DNA from: Datura wrightii
Lineage: Eukaryota; Streptophyta; Magnoliopsida; Solanales; Solanaceae
Length of the DNA: 64,000 nt
Direction of reading: 5' to 3'
Assembly: GCA_035772735.1 (NCBI GenBank)
Contig: JASDFA010000006.1
Location: 25,833,501-25,897,500, forward strand
Part shown: positions 57,945-64,000 of the stretch, piece after piece
Layout of the letters: each line of letters opens with the position of its first letter
Numbering within the stretch: the first letter of the stretch is position 1
The notes under the pieces: generated by a model
The model's database searches: none
Told to the model about the DNA's origin: nothing
Seen by the model: only the letters and a program-made list of their open reading frames with translations
Made by a program: the position numbers and the translations under genes

Positions 57945-59699
57945 TGTAATGCCCCAAAAACTGAAAGACTAGATCCGGGACTTAAAATCAGAAAATCTAA
58001 AAAATCTACAGAAAATGTCTCAAGATGACCCACTTGACGAGTCGTTGTGAGACCAAACGACTTGTTAGGTCGGTCGTGGGAAGGAGGAATTGGAAGTGTG
58101 AAGTGGGAAGCAGTGTACTTGACGGGTGGGGACAACGAGTCGTGGTCACCTGCAACGACTCGTCATGTCCCCCATTACCAACCTTAGTCAGTTTATAGGC
58201 AGTGTACCTAACGAGTGTCACCATGACTTGTCATCAGTGGAAACGACTCGTTAAGTGACTCGTTACCAAGCCTAGTATTGAATATTTAGGTGACACAGTG
58301 TGATCCATGACTGGTGACCACGAGTCATGGTTAGTGATCATGACTCGTTAGGTCCCTCGTGGTGACCTACTGAGGAACCTAGGCAGTGTACCCGACTGGA
58401 GTAACCACGAGTTGTGGTCATTCACCACGACCCATCAGGTCATCTGTTAGGGTCACTTGGCAGTTTTTCCCAGCGATTTTCTAAGGGCTATTTAGTAATT
58501 TTATATTCTCCTAAGATTTAAACTACATCATTTTGGATGTAAATTCAGACTTATTAGAGGGTTTGGACGGTTCCTCCCCTCATTCTCACGTTTACTCTCA
58601 GAAATTTATCGAAAGTACTCTCAAGAAACTCTCAAGCAGGCTTAGGGTCTTCTTTCATCGCAACAGTTTAGGTCTTCCTCTTCTTCGAGGAATTCTTAGC
58701 CAGGTATGTGGGAATTCAACAAGGGAATTTCCCTTCCTTTGTGTCCCCAAAAATCCTTCCATAATTTCCCAATTAGTTTAGCCCTGAGTTTTTCGAATAT
58801 GAATGAATTTCGTGTAATTTTCATTAATTTCACCTGGGTTAATTTCCATGTTTATTATTCATATGATCTTCATCAGTTCCTAAGTAAATTGTTGTTGTTC
58901 TTGCCAAAGTGATATACAGACCTAAACTCTTGAGTAAAGGTTGTTGCGTATTAAATTCTGTCTAGTTTGTGAAGTATGTGTCTGGCTGAATTTCCTAGTA
59001 ATTCTTATTAAATATATATGTTGAGCAATTATTCCATTGATGAGAATGATTTTAGCCCTTTTGGATGAGATTCCTTTAATTCTTGAAATTTCACTATATT
59101 ATGAAATTCCCGTGTTGTTGGAATGAGTTGAGTTCTCTATTAGCTGCTTAGTAGTTTAGTTCAGTTAGATTAGTTTATTTTAGTTGTTGGTCACTGCATG
59201 TCATTTCAATTTAGTCATCTATATATTTATCATTATGCTTCTCTCACTTTCTCAGTACATTCAAAGTACTGACGCATACTTTTATGCTGTATCATTTAAT
59301 GATAAAGCTGCAGGTTCTCAAACCCGGCGCCGTTAGCCAATTTAATCTGGATCTCTCTATCAGCAATAGAAGTGTGAGTCCTTAGATTCCCAGGGCGTTA
59401 TTTCCTTCATTTCAGTTTTCTTCACTATTTTCAGTTAGACTTAGAGTTAGCTGGGGGCTTGTCCCAACAACTACTCAGTTAAATGTCTTTCAGACACAAA
59501 CTTGATTTCAGATTCTCAGATATTTTAAATCTCTATGTTCAGTTTTTAATTTGTCATAAATGCTATTATGTATTATTTCAAAGCTTCTGTATGCATGTTT
59601 TACTCAGAATACCAGTGTATAATAGACCAGGGTTGACTTGGGGTTACTTGTGATTCCAAGTACCGTGTTCTATCCAGAATGTAGACTCGGGGCGTGACA
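57945..59699 (+). repeat. Ty3-3 5' LTR (1,755 bp)
   Basis: It starts TGTAATGCCCC and ends GGGGCGTGACA, directly before the primer site. It contains the motif array below and, near 59,290, a CTGTATCATTTAATGATA block shared with the inverted LTR pair. Confidence 0.88.
58030..58450. repeat. ACGACTCGT/ACGAGTCGT motif array in LTR U3
   Basis: Copies occur at 58,037 (ACGAGTCGT), 58,134 (ACGAGTCGTGG), 58,155 (ACGACTCGT) and 58,242 (ACGACTCGT), with near copies up to about 58,430. A second word, GCAGTGTAC, recurs near 58,110, 58,199 and 58,388, suggesting decayed ~90-95-bp modules. It lies 80-500 bases into the LTR, upstream of the likely transcription start. Confidence 0.85.
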
Positions 59700-59702
59700 A
59701 AC

Positions 59703-59714
59703 TTGGATCAGAGC
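59703..59714 (+). other. Ty3-3 primer-binding site
   Basis: TTGGATCAGAGC is one base short of the initiator-Met site TTGGTATCAGAGC and lies 3 bases after the LTR. Confidence 0.82.
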
Positions 59715-59917
59715 ACTAGGTTTAGAGTATCCTCGAAATGTCTGAAAGCCACATCGAGTAGTGTCCTTTTCATGGGTGTGAAGCGAGCCAAACTTATGAT
59801 GAGAAGGATACGAGATGTCATTAGGGAAAACTCTCATTTGTTCATACTCCTTATTGCTTGTTAAAGTTCAACCCATGAATATCCTTCTAACTCGTGCTCT
59901 GTTCATTTTAGTAAATC

Positions 59918-60990
59918 ATGCCTCTCAGAAGCAGTAACAGAACAAGGGCTGGTAAAGCCAACAGACCTGCCCCACCAGCCCCAGCAACTCCCCAAGATGA
60001 TTCAATATTTACTGCCAAATTCAGGGCAGCCATCCAATTGCTGGCCTAAATAGTCACTAACCAGGTGAACCAACAGGTGGTTCCAGTTGCCACAAAAGGG
60101 ACTGCAACAGCTGCGAGGGTGCGGGACTTCACCCGTATGAACCCTCCATCATTTCAGGGATCCAAACTAGGGGAGGACCCCCAAGAGTTTGTGGATGAAA
60201 TCAGAAAGATTACCCGTATTATGGGTATCAACTTCTCCGAGAGTGCCAACCTGGCTGCCTACCAGCTTAAAGGGGTAGCCCAGGTTTGGTATGAGCAGTG
60301 GAAGGAGCGGCGACCAGCGGGAGTAGGACCAGTGGGCTCTAGAGATGGTAGCCGAGCCAAGGACTCACATGTTGAAATTTGTGAACGGGGTGTCAAATCT
60401 GGTCCTCAAGGAGTGTAGGACAACGATGTTGATTAAAGATATGGACCTCTCCAGCTTGATTGTCTATGCCCAACAGATTGACACTGAAAGATGAAGGATA
60501 TGGAGCAAAAGAATAAAAGGGCAAGACTGCCCATTCAGATTTCGGCCATTAGAGGTCTAGCAGTAGTAGCCGCCCACAACAGCAGCCGCAACAGCAGAGA
60601 GCCACAGCACCCAGTTCCGCCAGCGCCCCAAACTTTCGGTCCCGTCAGAATCAGAGGGGTGGGTCATATGGCACTCAGTCTCAGGCCCACAGTACCAGGA
60701 ACAAGTATCCATCTTTCCCCAAGTGTGGTAGGAACCATCCGGGAGAGTGCCTTCAGGGTCGAGAGGGCTGTTTTGGTTGTTGACAGCTCGAACATCGGCT
60801 CAGGGAGTGCCCATCAGCCGAGCGAGGGAGACCACAATCCACCACATCATCAGCTCCAGCAATTTGACCAGCCCAGCAAGCTAACACATCAGGTACGCAT
60901 GACGATCAATGTCAAAATTGTTTTTATGCTTTGTCTTCCTGTAAGGATCAGGAGAGCTCACCTGACGTAGTCACAGGTATGTTACGTCTC
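59918..60990 (+). pseudogene. gag: Ty3-3 gag (broken)
   Basis: The ATG at 59,918 (MPLRSSNRTRAGKAN) opens the frame. A TAA near 60,047 stands where relatives have Gln. The capsid-like domain reads MNPPSFQGSKLGEDPQEFVD and AAYQLKGVAQVWYEQWKERR, and a shift or deletion follows near 60,330. MLKFVNGVSNLVLKECRTTM resumes in another frame. A Gln/Pro/Ser-rich stretch leads to the zinc knuckle near 60,770 (CFGC, stop, QLEHRLREC), in which all Cys and His remain but a TGA falls inside. Confidence 0.88.
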
Positions 60991-61440
60991 TTTCATCTAG
61001 ATGTGTATGCCCTCCTAGATCAGGAGCCACTCTTTCATTCTTGACTCCCTACATAGCAGTCCAGTTCAATATTAGTCTGGAGGTCCTCTTAGAACCATTT
61101 TTAGTCTTCACCCTAGTTGGCGAGTCAATTAGAGCCAACCAAGTGTGTAGAAACTGCCCAGTCTCAGTCCTGAATAAAGTCATCCTAGCTGATCTCGTAG
61201 AGTTAGAAATGGTCTATTTTGACCTTATCATTGGCATGGATTGGTTACACTCCTGCTATGCCTCAGTTGATTGTAGAACTAGAGTTGTTAAGTTCCAGTT
61301 TCCAAATGAACCCGTGTTAGAGTGGAGGGGAAACAGTTCAGCGCCTAAGGGTAGGTTTATTTCCTACCTTAAGGCCCAGAAACTCATTTCCAAGGAATGT
61401 ATTTATCATCTAGTTCAGGTCAAGGATTCCAACTCTGGGA
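60991..61440 (+). pseudogene. pol: Ty3-3 protease (frameshifted at the active site)
   Basis: DVYALLD is followed by a one-base deletion (near 61,020) in what relatives code as the Pro-Gly of the catalytic loop. The domain continues in the new frame from 61,041: TPYIAVQFNISLEVL, LVELEMVYFDLIIGMDWLHS, APKGRFISYLKAQKLISKEC. Apart from this shift the domain is well preserved. Confidence 0.85.
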
Positions 61441-62160
61441 CCCAACTATCCAGTCAGTTCCCGTGGTTAGCGAGTTCCCAAATGTTTTTTCTGAGGATCT
61501 TCCTAGAGTTCCCCCTGAATGGGAAATATACTTCGGAATAGATATCCTTCCAAATACTCAACCCATCTGCATCTCTCCTTACAGAATGGCTCCAACTGAG
61601 CTTAAGGAGTTGAAGAAGCACTTAAAAGATCTTCTTGACAAAGGTTTTATCAGACCCAGCATCTCTCCCTGGGGTGCTCTAGTGCTGTTCGTTCATATGG
61701 AAGACGGTACCCTCAGAATATGCATAGATTACCATCAGCTGAACAAAGTCATAGTCAAGAACAAGTATCCCCTACCTAGAATTGACGAGCTATTTGACCA
61801 ACTTCAGGGAGCCAATTGTTTTTCTAAGATCAATCTTAGGTTAGTATACCATCAGCTAAGAGTCAGAGAGTGTGACATACCGAAAATAGCTATCAGAACA
61901 CGGTATGGTCACTACGAGTTTGTGGTGACGTCCTTTGGACTCACAAATGCCCCAACAACCTTTATGGATTCAATGAACAGGGTCTTCAAGCAATATATGG
62001 ATATGTTCTTCTTCATATTTATTGACGACATTCTAGTATACTCCAGAAATGAGGAATAGCATGCCAATTACCTAATATTAGCATTACAAACACTCAGGGA
62101 CTGCCAATTATTCGCCAATTTCAACAAGTGCGAATTTTGGTTAAAGTCTGTGACTTTCTT
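61441..62160 (+). pseudogene. pol: Ty3-3 reverse transcriptase
   Basis: A frameshift near 61,430 precedes PVVSEFPNVFSEDLPRVPPE. The core then reads YRMAPTELKELKKHLKDLLD, CIDYHQLNKVIVKNKYPLPR, FGLTNAPTTFM and the intact site FIDDILVYSRNEE (Asp codons 62,024-62,029). A TAG at 62,057 is followed by TLRDCQLFANFNKCEFWLKS. FSKINLRLVYHQ replaces the usual FSKIDLRSGYHQ, a further Asp-to-Asn change, at a conserved position. Confidence 0.92.
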
Positions 62161-62800
62161 AGGTCATGTGGTCTCATGTGAAGGAATACAAGTAGACCCT
62201 GACAAGATAATAGCGGTGAAAGATTGGCCAAGACCTACCTCTCCTACTGAAATCAGGAGTTTCCTGGGCTTAGCGGGTTATTACCGACGGTTTGTGGAAG
62301 GCTTCTCCTCTATAGCATCTCTTCTGACTAAGTTAACTCAGAAGAAGGTAAAATTTTAATGGTCGGATGAGTGTGAGAAGACTTTCCAGGAGTTACGCAC
62401 CACCACTCCAGTTTTAACCTTGCCGGAAGGAACAGATGGGTTGTTTGTTTATTGTAATGCTTCCAGAGTTGGACTTGGCTTCGTTTTGGTGCAGCGGGGC
62501 AAAGTGATAGTCTATGCCTCCAGACAGCTCAAAGTTCATGAGAAGGATTATCCACCTCATGACTTGGAGTTGGCAGCTGTGGTTTTACGCTAAAGATATG
62601 AAGGCAATACTTATATGGAGCTCACGTAGATGTATTTACAGATCATAAGAGTATTCAGTATGTGCTGAGTCAGAAGGATCTAAATCTGCGTCAGAGGAGG
62701 TGGTTGGAGTTGCTAAAAGACTACAACATGAGTGTGCTATATCACCCGGGCAAAGCCAATGTGGTGGCTGATGCCCTAAGTAGAGTATCTATGGGTAGCG
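62161..62800 (+). pseudogene. pol: Ty3-3 RNase H (catalytic Asp changed)
   Basis: The connection domain (DWPRPTSPTEIRSFLGLAGY) is intact to a TAA near 62,357 (Gln in relatives). RNase H has VYCNASRVGLG where the family has VYCDAS (AAT codon 62,456-62,458), so its first catalytic Asp is Asn. ASRQLKVHEKDYPPHDLELA follows, then a TAA and frameshift near 62,592. LSQKDLNLRQRRWLELLKDY and PGKANVVADALS close the domain. Confidence 0.9.
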
Positions 62801-63757
62801 TGTCTCATGTAGAAGAAGGAAAAAAGGATCTGGCGAAGGATATTCATAGGCTAGGCCGGTTAGGGGTGCAACTGGTGGATTCAGCCGAAGATGGGGTGGT
62901 AATGCAGAGTGGGTCAGATTCATCCTTGATAGTTGAAGTTAAGTCCATACAAGATGAGGATCTAGTTCTACTTAAACTCAAGGAAACAGTTCTTCGAAAG
63001 GAGGTTGAGGCTTTCTCCAAAGGGGGAGATGGTGTGCTCTGTTACCAAGGAAGGTTGTGTGTACCGGATGTTGGTGAATTGCGACAGAAGATACTAGCTG
63101 AGGCACACAGCTCGAGATACTCCATTCACCCTGGTGCTACAAAAATGTACCGTGATCTGCAAGATATTTACTGGTGGAACAGCATGAAAAGAGACATTGC
63201 TGAATTTGTAGCCAAGTGCCTGAACTGCTAGCAAGTTAAGGTGGAACGCCAGAGACTAGGAGGTATGACTCAGGATATCAGTATACCTACATGGAAGTGG
63301 GAAAAAGTAAACATGGACTTCATTACAGGTCTACCTCGGACTCGTTGGCAACACGATTCAATCTGGGTGATAGTAGATCGGATGACTAAGTCAGCACATT
63401 TCCTCCCAGTCAAAACCACAGATTCAGCTGACGACTATGCTAGGCTTTATATCTGAGAACTAGTTAGGCTTCATGGGGTGCAACTATCCCTTATCTCAGA
63501 CAGAGGTACCCGATTCACCTCTCACTTCTGGAATTCTTTTCATAAAGGACTAGGTCCTAGGTCAAGCTCAACACATCCTTTCACCCGCAGACCGATGGGC
63601 AAGCTGAGCGGACTATTCATACTCTAGAAGATATGCTGAGAGCATGTGCGATTGATTTTAATGGGAATTGGGATGACCATTTGCCTCTTATCGAGTTTGC
63701 ATACAACAACAGTTACCACTCTAACATTCAGATGGCCCTATTTGAAGAATTATATGG
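62801..63757 (+). pseudogene. pol: Ty3-3 integrase (broken and truncated)
   Basis: A linker is followed by the HHCC finger (HSSRYSIHPGATKMYRDLQD to KCLNC, a TAG at 63,229 for Gln, and QVKVERQR). The core reads MDFITGLPRTRW with the first catalytic Asp kept, VIVDRMTKSAHFLPV, a TGA at 63,454 for Arg, SDRGTRFTSHF, and a frameshift near 63,550 in the FHPQTDGQAERT region. LPLIEFAYNNSYHS follows. The match ends at LYG near 63,757. The C-terminal and chromodomain-like parts are absent. Confidence 0.9.
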
Positions 63758-64000
63758 GACAAGTAAAATAAGTAAATGGCTCCCTTCTACACTGACACAC
63801 ATGACTTCTGCTGCATACCCTGCACGATGGTGGTGCCATCCTTCTAGACTGTCGCTGTCCTGACTCCACTAGGGTATGAGAACTAGGTTTCGTACCTGAT
63901 GCTACTGGTGTTGGATGTTCGAATGGCTCCCCCTAATACTGTGTCCTAGAGCCACCCCATGACCCACTTGGAAGTCTACAAGCCTGCTGCTGCTCTAGCC
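63758..64000. other. Unassigned sequence after the Ty3-3 break
   Basis: From about 63,757 the sequence no longer fits integrase on either strand. It is GC-richer than the intergenic DNA and may be another repeat inserted here. I do not recognise it. Confidence 0.4.

Larger units (their letters stand above)
57945..63757 (+). mobile_element. Ty3-3: Ty3/gypsy (Tekay/Del-like) element, 3' end missing
   Basis: It has a 5' LTR (57,945-59,699), primer site, gag and pol in the order protease, reverse transcriptase, RNase H, integrase. The integrase match stops near 63,757, after the ALFEELYG segment, and the remaining 243 bases do not fit. The 3' LTR is not in the window, so age cannot be judged from LTRs. 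Frameshifts are few and the proteins are well conserved, so it looks younger than Ty3-1. Confidence 0.92.

Overview
The window is plant nuclear DNA made almost entirely of transposable elements. No host gene, tRNA, rRNA or CRISPR array could be supported. The LTR retrotransposons (Ty3/gypsy with a chromodomain-like pol tail, Tat/Ogre and Ty1/copia), the RTE-type LINE pieces and the initiator-Met-tRNA primer sites fit a dicot. The overall repeat style looks like Solanaceae (pepper, tomato or potato relatives), but that last step is recognition from memory.

Layout. 1-29,488 is a nest of insertions. The oldest layer is a decayed Tat/Ogre element, with its primer site at 20,059, an ORF1-like region at 23.3-24.8 kb, gag at 25.0-27.1 kb and pol at 27.3-29.5 kb. 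A 2.2-kb solo LTR (21,113-23,292) sits in its leader. A Ty3/gypsy element (Ty3-1, 1,087-20,014, exact ATATC duplication) is inserted in or near its 5' LTR. Ty3-1 is itself split by a second, reversed Ty3/gypsy element (Ty3-2, 5,073-14,249), whose outer right end was deleted together with the protease active-site region of Ty3-1. At 29,493 the Ogre sequence gives way to a LINE zinc-binding-domain remnant. That stretch is interrupted by two copia elements: copia-A (29,900-35,344, + strand, GAATT duplication, decayed) and copia-B (35,640-41,604, - strand, TTTGA duplication). The two 358-bp LTRs of copia-B read as identical, and its gag-pol stays in one frame with only three amber codons, so it is the youngest element here.

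41.6-51.9 kb is AT-rich and mostly uninformative. It holds an internally deleted RTE LINE (45.6-46.7 kb) and a possible non-autonomous LTR element (48,210-50,904). From 51,894 to 57,309 an LTR related to that of Ty3-1 is interrupted by two inverted, head-to-head LTR pieces (53,663-56,581) with ~0.6-kb arms. A reversed RTE reverse-transcriptase fragment follows, and then the 5' part of a third Ty3/gypsy element (Ty3-3, 57,945 to ~63,757). Its LTR, and the inverted LTR at 55.6-55.9 kb, carry a dense array of ACGACTCGT/ACGAGTCGT motifs.

Gag and pol products would together package, reverse-transcribe and integrate each element, but every copy is damaged. Nonsense codons fall largely where relatives have Gln, Trp or Arg, and four separate elements have a catalytic Asp changed to Asn. 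This is what deamination of methylated, silenced DNA would give. The most interesting signals are the young copia-B, the 13 amber and 2 opal codons in one otherwise unshifted frame of Ty3-2, the motif arrays, and the inverted LTR pair.
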